Positions 56,485 through 64,000 of a stretch of 64,000 bases of DNA are shown in pieces (within the stretch, counting starts at the first letter, position 1; every line of letters begins with the position of its first letter). The notes below the pieces were generated by a model, which saw only the letters and a program-made list of their open reading frames with translations, made no database searches and had not been told where the DNA came from. A program made the position numbers and the translations under genes. Origin of the DNA: Bradyrhizobium sp. SZCCT0153 (GTDB lineage: Bacteria > Pseudomonadota > Alphaproteobacteria > Rhizobiales > Xanthobacteraceae); assembly GCF_018129995.1 (NCBI RefSeq), contig NZ_JAFCKS010000002.1, positions 744,001 to 808,000 on the forward strand. The letters run 5' to 3'.

Positions 56485-57234
56485 ATGCGGCTGCAAGGGC
56501 GCACGGCCGTCATCACCGGAGCGGGCTCGGGCATCGGCCGCGCCAGCGCAAAGCTGTTCGCGGAGGAGGGCGCGCGTCTTGCCCTGGTCGATCGCGATGC
56601 CGAGGGCTTGCAGGACACGCTGCGCCTCGTCGGCGAGGCGACGACGCATGTCGGCGACGTCGGCGATGCCGGTTTCGCCGAGAGCGTTGTCGGCGATGTC
56701 GTGGCCCGGCATGCACGGCTCGATATCCTCATGACCGCGGCAGGCTTCTCCTGTGGCGGCACGGTGCTGACGACGAGCGTGGAGGACTGGGACGCGGTGT
56801 TTCGCACCAATGTCGGCGGCACTTGGCTGTGGGCGCGCGCCGCCGTGCCGCAGATGCAGCGGCAGAAGAATGGCTCGATCATCACTCTGGCGTCGCAACT
56901 GGCCTTGGCCGGCGGCAAGGGCAACAGCGCCTACATCGCCGCCAAGGGCGCGATCGTCAGCCTCACGCGCACGATGGCGGTGGACTTCGCCACCGACGGC
57001 ATCCGCGTCAATGCGATCGCACCCGGCGCGATCGACACGCCGATGCTTCGCCGCAGCTTTGCCCGTCACGCCGATCCGGACGCGGTGCGCGAGGCCTCGC
57101 GCAACCGCCACGCCATGAAGCGGTTTGGCGAGGCTGAGGAGATCGCGCAGACGGCGCTGCATCTCGCCAGCGATGCGTCCTCGTTCACGACGGGCACCGT
57201 GATGGTGGTCGACGGAGGCTGGCTCGCGGCATGA
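56485..57234 (+). CDS. Short-chain dehydrogenase/reductase (SDR)
   Basis: The 249-residue classical SDR has TGAGSGIGRAS (residues 11-21), the NV segment at 109-110, Ser137 (ITLASQLA), Tyr150 and Lys154 (SAYIAAKGA), and the C-terminal VMVVDGGW. An aspartate after beta-2 (LVDRDAE) suggests NAD specificity. The substrate is unknown. The stop overlaps the flavoprotein gene start (ATGA). Confidence 0.9.
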   Translation: MRLQGRTAVITGAGSGIGRASAKLFAEEGARLALVDRDAEGLQDTLRLVGEATTHVGDVGDAGFAESVVGDVVARHARLDILMTAAGFSCGGTVLTTSVEDWDAVFRTNVGGTWLWARAAVPQMQRQKNGSIITLASQLALAGGKGNSAYIAAKGAIVSLTRTMAVDFATDGIRVNAIAPGAIDTPMLRRSFARHADPDAVREASRNRHAMKRFGEAEEIAQTALHLASDASSFTTGTVMVVDGGWLAA

Positions 57235-58667
57235 GTGACGGGCTGACAGATCTCGAGGCGGATGTTCGCGCCGATCTCGCCAGGATCGCGCATCCCGGTG
57301 CTGCCTGGCTCGAACCGAAGATAGGACCGGACGGCAAGCCGGCGCTGGACGTGCTCGTCGTCGGCGCCGGCCAGTCGGGTATCGCCATCGGCTTCGGCCT
57401 GATGCGCTCTCGCGTCAGCAACATCCTGCTGCTGGACAAGGCCGAGGAAGGGAAGGAGGGTCCGTGGCTCACCTATGCCCGCATGCCGACGCTGCGCAGC
57501 CCGAAGGATTACACCGGGCCGGACCTCGATATTCCGAGTCTCACCTACCAGTCCTGGCACGAGGCCCGCTTCGGCAAGGAGAGCTGGCAGGCGCTGAACC
57601 TGATCCTGAGGGAGCATTGGGCGGAGTATCTGCTATGGCTGCGGCGGACGATTGGCTTGCCCGTGCGCAATGGAAGCGAGCTTCTCGAGATTGCACCCGC
57701 ATCCGACGGCCTGCTCGCCGCGCGCGTGAAACGTGGCGATGCCATCGAGACACTTTACGCCCGCAAGATCGTGCTGGCGACAGGGCAGGAGGGCATGGGC
57801 GACTGGATGATTCCGGATCCGCTCCGCCATCTGCCGGCCGGTTTGGTCGCAACCGTGGCAGACGACATCGATTTCGAAAACCTCCGCGGCAAGCGCGTTG
57901 CCGTCATCGGCGCCGGCGCATCGGCGTTCGACAATGCGGCGACTGCGCTCGAAGCCGGCGCTGCGGAAGTGCACCTGCTGTGCCGCCGCGCGCAGATCCA
58001 GGTGATCCAGCCCTATCGCTGGCTGACCTTTCGCGGCTTTCTGCGTCATCTCAGCGATCTCGATGATGCCTGGCGCTGGCGTTTCATGCGCACCATCCTC
58101 GAGATGCGCGAAGGCTTTCCGCAGCCGACATATGATCGCTGCGCCCGTCATGCCAATTTCACATTGCATGAAGGCGCGCCGCTGGAATCCGCGCGTCAGA
58201 TGGCTGGCGGCATCGAATTGCAGACGCCGCGGAGCGCCATCACGGCGGATTTCGTCATCTGCGGCACCGGCATCGACATGAACTTTGCCGGGCGCGGCGA
58301 GCTACGTGCATTCGCAGCCAATATCGCGACCTGGGCCGATCGTTACCAGCCGCCGGAGCGCGAGCGCAACGCGCGGCTCGGCCGCTTTCCCTATCTCGCC
58401 GACGATTACGCCTTCACCGAGCGCGTGCCGGGCCAAACGCCGTGGATTGCCGACATCCATCTTTTCGCCATCGCCTCCACCATGAGCTTCGGCCCGTCGG
58501 GATCGTCGATCAACGCGATGACGACGGCTGTACCAAAGCTCGTCAATGGCCTGACGCGTGGCCTGTTCCGTGGCGATATCGCGCGTCACTGGGCCTCGCT
58601 CTGCGCCTATGACGTGCCGCAGGCCGTGGTCACGCGGCCGGCGCGAAAAATGGGGGAATCCACATGA
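57231..58667 (+). CDS. FAD/NAD(P)-dependent oxidoreductase (flavin monooxygenase-like)
   Basis: The 478-residue flavoprotein has an FAD-binding VLVVGAGQSGIAIG at residues 41-54 and a second dinucleotide motif VAVIGAGASAFDNAATAL near 224, as in class B flavin-containing monooxygenases. FICGTG-type ATG motif is present as VICGTGIDMNF. The FMO fingerprint FxGxxxHxxxY is not evident, so hydroxylation is not certain. It sits at the end of the enzyme block, before the importer genes. Confidence 0.85.
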   Translation: MSDGLTDLEADVRADLARIAHPGAAWLEPKIGPDGKPALDVLVVGAGQSGIAIGFGLMRSRVSNILLLDKAEEGKEGPWLTYARMPTLRSPKDYTGPDLDIPSLTYQSWHEARFGKESWQALNLILREHWAEYLLWLRRTIGLPVRNGSELLEIAPASDGLLAARVKRGDAIETLYARKIVLATGQEGMGDWMIPDPLRHLPAGLVATVADDIDFENLRGKRVAVIGAGASAFDNAATALEAGAAEVHLLCRRAQIQVIQPYRWLTFRGFLRHLSDLDDAWRWRFMRTILEMREGFPQPTYDRCARHANFTLHEGAPLESARQMAGGIELQTPRSAITADFVICGTGIDMNFAGRGELRAFAANIATWADRYQPPERERNARLGRFPYLADDYAFTERVPGQTPWIADIHLFAIASTMSFGPSGSSINAMTTAVPKLVNGLTRGLFRGDIARHWASLCAYDVPQAVVTRPARKMGEST

Positions 58668-58774
58668 TTGTCCATGCTCCACCGCGACGAAGCGTCCTTT
58701 CGGGACTGGCGCGCAACTTGCTTGTTTCTAAACCTGCCTTGCGGGCGTTCTTGTCGAAATTCAGGGAAAAACCA

Positions 58775-60394
58775 ATGCGTCTAGTGTCTTTCAGGCCGGC
58801 GGCCTGCCTTGCCGCCACCGCAGCACTGCTGCTCGTTGCTAACGCGCCAGCGCAGGCTCAAACCAGGGCGGAGACTTTGCGCTACGTCACCGGTGCATCG
58901 GTCAACACGCTCGATCCCAACATCCCCGGCTCGACCCGCGAGTCCTTTGCGCTGAGCATGAGCACCTACGACCGGCTGGTGGCGTTCGGCCGCAAGGAGC
59001 TCAACGGCAAATGGGTGTTCGATCTCGACAAGATCACCGGCGAGCTCGCCGAATCCTACGACGTCAGCCCCGACGGACTTAAGCTGACGTTCCGCCTGCG
59101 CAAGGACGCCAAGTTCCAGGATGGCTCGCCGGTCACGGCCGACGACGTGAAATGGTCGCTCGATCGCTGTGTCACCGCGCCTATTCTCGGCAAGGCGCAG
59201 CTCCTGACGGGTTCGCTGACGTCGGCCGACCAGTTCAAGGTGATCGATCCCCTCACCATCGAGGTGACGCTGCCCAAGCCGGACAAGCTCGCGCTGCCGA
59301 ATCTGGCCACCGTCTATCCCATGATCATCAACTCGAAGCTGGCGAAGGAGCACGCGACCGCGGATGATCCCTGGGCGACCGCCTGGCTCAAGGAGCACAC
59401 CGCAGGCAGCGGCGCCTATGTGATCGAGACCTTCAAGCCGGGCGAGCAGGTGATCGTCAAGCGCAACGAGGACTGGAATCGCGGCTCGCCCGGCAAGCCG
59501 GCGTTCTTCAAGCGCGTGATCATACAATCGGTGCCGGAGCCCGCGACCCGCGCCAATCTGGTCGAGCGCGGCGATGCCGACCTCGTCGTCGATCTCCAGG
59601 CCAGCGATGTGCAGTCGCTCGAGGCCAAGGGCAAGCTCAAGGTGATCTCGACGCCGCAATACAATTCGATCACCTTCGTCTCGATGAACAACCAGATGCC
59701 GCCCTTCGACAACGTCAATGTCCGCCGCGCAATCGCTTTCGCGCTGCCCTATGACGACATGTTCAAGGCCGCGCTGTTCGGCCGCGGCGCGCCGCTGTTC
59801 GGCGCGAGCTGGCCGGACGGCAAGCCGGCGAACGGCATCTATCCGTTCCAGGCGCCGCTGAAGACCGATCTCGACAAGGCCCGCGAATATCTCAAGGCCG
59901 CCGGCCTTCCCGAAGGTTTTTCGACCACCTTCAGCTTCAATGTCGGCCAGGCCTCGACCGCGGAGCCGATGGCTTCGCTGGTGAAGGAATCGCTCGCCAA
60001 GATCGGGATCAAGGTCGACATCCAGAAGCTGCCGGACGCGCAGATGTCGACGCAGATCAACGAGAAGAAGCTGCCCTTCTTTACCGAGGGCATCGTCGCC
60101 TGGCTGCCGTCGACCGACTATTTCTACCGCAACTTCTACACCGGCAATCAGCGCTGGAACTACAGCTCGATCAACAATCCCGAGCTGGCCGCGATCGCGC
60201 AGGAGGCCCGCTTCGAGCCGGACAAGGCCAAGTACGAGGAGGATGGCCGCAAGCTCAATGCCATCCACTTCAGCGAGATGCCGCAGATCCCGCTCTGGCA
60301 GCCCAACCAGGATGCGGTCATGGCTTCGTCGATCGAAGGCTACACCTACGAATTCCATCGTCAGGTCGACTACCGCGATGTCGGCCGCAAGTGA
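58775..60394 (+). CDS. ABC transporter substrate-binding protein, dipeptide/oligopeptide (family 5)
   Basis: The 539-residue secreted protein has a signal peptide (MRLVSFRPAACLAATAALLL) with cleavage likely after AQAQ. The solute-binding family 5 signature around LAESYDVSPDGLKLTFRLRK-like and GSPVTADDVKWSL follows. The ATG at 58775 with GGGA upstream makes a signal peptide start; an ATG at 58664 overlapping the previous stop would put 37 residues ahead of it. It probably binds the substrate imported by the permeases that follow. Confidence 0.9.
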   Translation: MRLVSFRPAACLAATAALLLVANAPAQAQTRAETLRYVTGASVNTLDPNIPGSTRESFALSMSTYDRLVAFGRKELNGKWVFDLDKITGELAESYDVSPDGLKLTFRLRKDAKFQDGSPVTADDVKWSLDRCVTAPILGKAQLLTGSLTSADQFKVIDPLTIEVTLPKPDKLALPNLATVYPMIINSKLAKEHATADDPWATAWLKEHTAGSGAYVIETFKPGEQVIVKRNEDWNRGSPGKPAFFKRVIIQSVPEPATRANLVERGDADLVVDLQASDVQSLEAKGKLKVISTPQYNSITFVSMNNQMPPFDNVNVRRAIAFALPYDDMFKAALFGRGAPLFGASWPDGKPANGIYPFQAPLKTDLDKAREYLKAAGLPEGFSTTFSFNVGQASTAEPMASLVKESLAKIGIKVDIQKLPDAQMSTQINEKKLPFFTEGIVAWLPSTDYFYRNFYTGNQRWNYSSINNPELAAIAQEARFEPDKAKYEEDGRKLNAIHFSEMPQIPLWQPNQDAVMASSIEGYTYEFHRQVDYRDVGRK

Positions 60395-60422
60395 CATCCG
60401 CAAAAAGGGACGCTGAAAGGTC

Positions 60423-61454
60423 ATGACCGGTCTTGGCGCAACGATGGTGCGGGCGGGCAGGCGGCTTCTGTCGTCGCTGCCGGCGCTGTTCGGAGTGCTG
60501 GTCTTCACCTTTCTGTTGATGCGTGTCCTGCCCGGGGACCCCGCGGTGTTCTTCGCCTCGGGGCCCAACGCCGGCAAGGAGGAGATCGAGCAGATCCGCA
60601 AGCAGATGGGGCTCGACAAGTCGGTTCCGGAGCAGCTCGTGTTCTATCTCTCCGATATCGGCCACGGCAATCTCGGTCGCTCCATGATGACGGGGCAGCC
60701 GGTGCTGAAGGATCTGCGCGAGCGGCTGCCGGCCTCGCTCGAACTTACCTTCACAGCGCTCCTGATCGCGCTGATCGCGGCGGTACCCCTCGGCGTGGTC
60801 GCGGCGCTGAAGCCGGGGTCGCCGGTCGATCACGGCGTGCGGCTGTTCTGCGCGCTCGGCGTCTGTGTACCGACCTTCGTCTCGGGTCTGCTGCTGATCT
60901 ATGCCTTCTACTATCTGCTAGGGCTTGCGCCAGATCCGACCGGGCGGATCGACGTCTTCACCTCGCTGCCGCCGCAGCGCACCGGCTTCCTGTCGGTCGA
61001 TTTCCTGCTTGCCGGAGATGTCGAGGGCTGGTGGGCGGCCTGCAAGCAGTTGATCCTGCCGGCGGTTAGCATGGCGCTGTTCGTGATCGCGCCGCTGGCG
61101 CGGATCACGCGCGCCTCGATGCTGGTCTCGCTGGGCAGCGATTTCGTCCGCACCGCGCGCTCGGTCGGATTGTCCTGGCGCAAGGTCGTCATCACCTATG
61201 CGCTGAGAAACGCCATCCTTCCCGTCATCACCATCGCCGGCATTGTGTTTTCGACCATGCTTGGCGCCAATGTGCTGGTGGAGAAGGTGTTCTCCTGGCC
61301 GGGCGTTGCCTCCTACGCGCTCGATGCGCTGCTCTCCTCCGACTATGCGCCGGTGCAGGGGTTTGTGTTGCTAATGGCCAGCCTGTTCGTGCTGGTCAAT
61401 CTCGTGGTCGATATCTGCTACGGCATCGCCGATCCCAGGGTGTCGATTGGATGA
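60423..61454 (+). CDS. ABC transporter permease, dipeptide (DppB) type
   Basis: The 343-residue inner-membrane protein has the DppB/OppB N terminus (LFGVLVFTFLLMRVLPGDPA), six helices, and the EAA loop in DFVRTARSVGLSWRKVVITYAL. It lies 28 bases after the binding-protein gene and overlaps the second permease gene (ATGA). Confidence 0.92.
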   Translation: MTGLGATMVRAGRRLLSSLPALFGVLVFTFLLMRVLPGDPAVFFASGPNAGKEEIEQIRKQMGLDKSVPEQLVFYLSDIGHGNLGRSMMTGQPVLKDLRERLPASLELTFTALLIALIAAVPLGVVAALKPGSPVDHGVRLFCALGVCVPTFVSGLLLIYAFYYLLGLAPDPTGRIDVFTSLPPQRTGFLSVDFLLAGDVEGWWAACKQLILPAVSMALFVIAPLARITRASMLVSLGSDFVRTARSVGLSWRKVVITYALRNAILPVITIAGIVFSTMLGANVLVEKVFSWPGVASYALDALLSSDYAPVQGFVLLMASLFVLVNLVVDICYGIADPRVSIG

Positions 61455-62299
61455 CCAGCGCAACGCTTCGCCATTCGGTCTGGATTCTGCGCGGCAACCC
61501 GCTCACCGCGGTCGCGGCGACCGGTGTTCTGCTGTTCGTCCTGGTTGCGATTTTCGGCCCCTGGATCGTGCCTTATGATCCTGTGGTCTCCAATGTTTCG
61601 GAAGCGCTGCAATCGCCGAGCGCGGCGCATCTCGCCGGCACCGATCAGCTCGGTCGCGACGTGTTCAGCCGCCTCGTCATTGCGGCGCGCCTCGATCTTG
61701 CCATCGCGGTCTCCGCGGTCGGCATCTCCTTCCTGATCGGAGCTGTCGTCGGTTCGTTCTGCGGCTATGCCGGCGGCAGGCTCGACCGCGCGGTCGGCCG
61801 CTTCGTGGACGTGATGATGGCTTTTCCGCTGTTCGTGCTGGCGATGGCGATGGTCGCCGCGCTGGGCAACCGGATCGAGAACATCGTGATCGCGACCGCG
61901 ATCATCAATCTGCCTTTCTACATCCGCTTCGCGAGGGCGGAGGTCAACGTCCGGCGCAATGTCGGCTGGGTGGAGGCGGCGCGCGCCTGCGGCGAGAGTC
62001 ATTTCTCGGTGGTGCTGCGCTTCCTGCTGCCGAACATCCTGCCGGCGATGGCCGTGCAGATCTCGCTCAACCTCGGCTGGGCCATCCTCAATGCCGCGGG
62101 CCTGTCGTTCATCGGCCTCGGCGTCAAGCCGCCGACGCCGGAATGGGGCATCATGGTCGCGGAAGGCGCGCGCTTCATCTCGACCGGACGGTGGTGGCTG
62201 GTGGCCTTTCCGGGCCTCGCGCTGATGATGGCCGTGCTGTGCTTCAATCTCCTCGGTGACGGGATGCGGGACATTCTCGACCCGCGGATGCGCACATGA
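61451..62299 (+). CDS. ABC transporter permease, dipeptide (DppC) type
   Basis: The 282-residue membrane protein has the DppC/OppC pattern (GTDQLGRDVFSRLVIAARLDL), about six helices and an EAA loop (WVEAARACGESHFSVVLRFLL, in part). It is the second permease of the importer. Its stop overlaps the ATPase gene start (ATGA). Confidence 0.92.
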   Translation: MTSATLRHSVWILRGNPLTAVAATGVLLFVLVAIFGPWIVPYDPVVSNVSEALQSPSAAHLAGTDQLGRDVFSRLVIAARLDLAIAVSAVGISFLIGAVVGSFCGYAGGRLDRAVGRFVDVMMAFPLFVLAMAMVAALGNRIENIVIATAIINLPFYIRFARAEVNVRRNVGWVEAARACGESHFSVVLRFLLPNILPAMAVQISLNLGWAILNAAGLSFIGLGVKPPTPEWGIMVAEGARFISTGRWWLVAFPGLALMMAVLCFNLLGDGMRDILDPRMRT

Positions 62300-63966
62300 G
62301 CGAAGAGCTGCTCAGGATCGAAGATCTCCACGTTTCGTTCTCGACGCGGCGCGGCATGGTCGAGGCCGTGCGCGGCGTGACGCTCGACGTCGAAGCCGGC
62401 GAGATGCTCGGCCTCGTCGGCGAGAGTGGATCGGGCAAGTCGGTGACCGGTTTTGCGACGACGCGGCTGCTCGATACGGCCGGCCGCGTCACCGCAGGCA
62501 AGATCCTGTTTCGCGGCCAGGACGTCACAAAACTCAGGGGCGACGACCTCCGGCATCTCCAGGGCGCTGCGATGTCGATGATCTTTCAGAACCCGCGAGC
62601 GGCGCTCAATCCGATCCGCGCGATCGGCTCGCAGATCGCGGACGCGATCCTGACCCACAAGCGGATATCGAAGGGCGCCGCCCGCGCCGAGGCGCTGGAT
62701 TTGCTGCGCGCGGTTCAGATCCGCGAACCCGAGGCGCGGATGAACGCTTATCCGCACGAGCTTTCCGGGGGCATGTGCCAGCGCGTCATGATCGCGATCG
62801 CGATCTCCTGCAATCCCGCGCTCTTGATCGCCGACGAGCCGACCACCGGCCTCGATGTCACGACTCAGAAGGTGGTGATGGATCTGCTGGCGGACATCGC
62901 CGCCGCGCGCGGCATGGCGACGATCCTGATCACGCACGATCTCGGGCTCGCTGCGCGCTATTGCCGCCGTATCGCCGTGATGGAGCGGGGACGCATCGTC
63001 GAGGAGGCGAATCCTAAAACGCTCTTCTCGACGCCGCAGCACGCCTATACGAAGCGCCTCGTAGCTGCATCGCCGACCGCGACGTCCCGGATCGAGGATC
63101 TCGTGACGGAGGAGGAGCGGGAGCGCCAGGCGACTTTTGTCAGCAAGCCAAGACCCGAACTCGCGCATGGTACGCCGCCGCTCCTGGAAGTGCGCAAGCT
63201 TGCAAAGCGGTTCGACCAGGGCGCTGCGGCGGTCGCGGACTTCTCGATGACGATGGCTGGCGGCGAGAGCGTCGGTCTCGTCGGCGAATCCGGCTCCGGC
63301 AAGAGCACGACATCGCGGATGATCTGCCGGCTGATCGACCCGAGCGAAGGCGAGATCGTGTTCGACGGACAGTCGATCGGACATGTGGCGTCGCGTGACT
63401 TCCATCGCTCGCGTTTCCGCAAAGACATCCAGATGGTGTTCCAGGACCCGAACGAAAGTCTCAATCCGCGCTTCACGGCGTTCGATTGCATCGCCCATCC
63501 CCTGACGCGGCTCGATGGTATGCGTGGGGGCGATGCACTGCGCAAGCGGGTGGAGGAATGCGCGGAACGGGTGGGTTTGCCGCTGGATCTCTTGCCGCGC
63601 TTTCCACACCAGCTTTCCGGCGGACAGAAGGCCCGCGTCGGCATCGCCCGGGCGATCGCCTGCCGGCCGCGGCTGCTGGTGCTGGACGAGCCGACTGCGG
63701 CGCTCGACGTCTCCGTGCAGGCGGTGGTGTTGCAACTGCTTGACCGCTTGCGGCGCGAGAACGACATCGCGCTGCTGTTCGTCAGCCACGATCTCAACGT
63801 GGTGCGCATGCTCTGCGACCGCACCATCGTGCTGCGCAATGGCGGCATCGTGGAGCAGGGGGAGAGCCGGGCGCTGTTCGATAATCCGAAGACCGACTAC
63901 ACCCGCAAGCTGGTCGAGGCGATCCCGCATATCGAGACCGGGCCGTTGCTGGCGGCCGCGCTTTGA
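62296..63966 (+). CDS. Dipeptide ABC transporter ATPase, DppD-DppF fusion
   Basis: The 556-residue protein contains two complete ATPase domains. The first (residues about 1-265) has Walker [12 protein letters not shown], signature [14 protein letters not shown] and Walker [13 protein letters not shown]. The second (about 290-556) has [26 protein letters not shown] and [12 protein letters not shown]. Both are intact, so one chain supplies both ATP sites of the importer. Only 34 bases follow before the window ends. Confidence 0.93.
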   Translation: MSEELLRIEDLHVSFSTRRGMVEAVRGVTLDVEAGEMLGLVGESGSGKSVTGFATTRLLDTAGRVTAGKILFRGQDVTKLRGDDLRHLQGAAMSMIFQNPRAALNPIRAIGSQIADAILTHKRISKGAARAEALDLLRAVQIREPEARMNAYPHELSGGMCQRVMIAIAISCNPALLIADEPTTGLDVTTQKVVMDLLADIAAARGMATILITHDLGLAARYCRRIAVMERGRIVEEANPKTLFSTPQHAYTKRLVAASPTATSRIEDLVTEEERERQATFVSKPRPELAHGTPPLLEVRKLAKRFDQGAAAVADFSMTMAGGESVGLVGESGSGKSTTSRMICRLIDPSEGEIVFDGQSIGHVASRDFHRSRFRKDIQMVFQDPNESLNPRFTAFDCIAHPLTRLDGMRGGDALRKRVEECAERVGLPLDLLPRFPHQLSGGQKARVGIARAIACRPRLLVLDEPTAALDVSVQAVVLQLLDRLRRENDIALLFVSHDLNVVRMLCDRTIVLRNGGIVEQGESRALFDNPKTDYTRKLVEAIPHIETGPLLAAAL

Positions 63967-64000
63967 GGTCTGGACCGGCCAAACTGATGACGAGATTCCA

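Noticed and set aside
63986..64000. An ATG (ATGACGAGATTCCA) just before the right edge
   Set aside because: Only four codons are visible, so whether it begins a real gene cannot be judged.

Overview
The window looks like chromosome from an alphaproteobacterium of the Bradyrhizobium / Nitrobacteraceae type. The grounds are very high GC, dense ATGA/TGATG gene overlaps, an aerobic (CobG/CobN-type) cobalamin pathway, many ABC uptake systems, and a palindromic repeat of a kind I associate with Bradyrhizobium genomes. No rRNA, tRNA, insertion sequence or CRISPR array was seen. The genus is an inference.

Region 1 (1-8270) is a two-partner secretion locus. A very large, 5'-truncated filamentous-haemagglutinin-like beta-helix exoprotein is followed, with a one-base overlap, by its POTRA/ShlB-type outer-membrane transporter.

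Region 2 (8297-31185) is a nearly complete aerobic adenosylcobalamin biosynthesis locus. The minus-strand operon cobU-cobS-bluB, the plus-strand pair cbiB-cobD and the minus-strand pair cobO-cobQ build the nucleotide loop, the aminopropanol arm, the side-chain amides and the adenosyl ligand. A cobalamin riboswitch then opens a long, translationally coupled operon: DUF1636-cobW-cobN-cobG-cobH-cobI-cobJ-(cobK on the opposite strand)-cobL-cobE-cobM-cobB-cobA. A second riboswitch precedes a CbiM-like cobalt permease, cobF and cobT. An alpha-ribazole-phosphatase-like gene faces them. The cobaltochelatase subunits CobS/CobT of the aerobic pathway and CobR are not in the window.

Region 3 (31273-35390) has a third cobalamin riboswitch driving a TonB-dependent receptor of siderophore-receptor (FhuE-like) character and a four-helix PepSY protein. 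All three riboswitches are followed by a hairpin that pairs with or abuts the ribosome binding site, which suggests translational control.

Region 4 (35392-63966) is a catabolic region centred on cyclic amides (hydantoins, dihydropyrimidines, ureides). It has an amidase, an MFS carrier, a 5-hydroxyisourate-hydrolase-like protein, a polyamine-type ABC importer behind a near-consensus sigma-54 promoter, a GntR/FCD regulator, three Asp/Glu-racemase-superfamily proteins with three different catalytic-cysteine patterns, two dihydropyrimidinase/hydantoinases, ATP-dependent hydantoinase subunits HyuA/HyuB, a class III aminotransferase, an N-carbamoyl-D-amino-acid hydrolase and a flavin reductase. A second module holds one of the hydantoinases, an epimerase, an SDR, a flavoprotein and a complete dipeptide-type ABC importer. 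Together these genes can plausibly import a cyclic amide, racemise it, open the ring, remove the carbamoyl group and process the resulting amino acid for nitrogen. The actual substrate cannot be read from the sequence.
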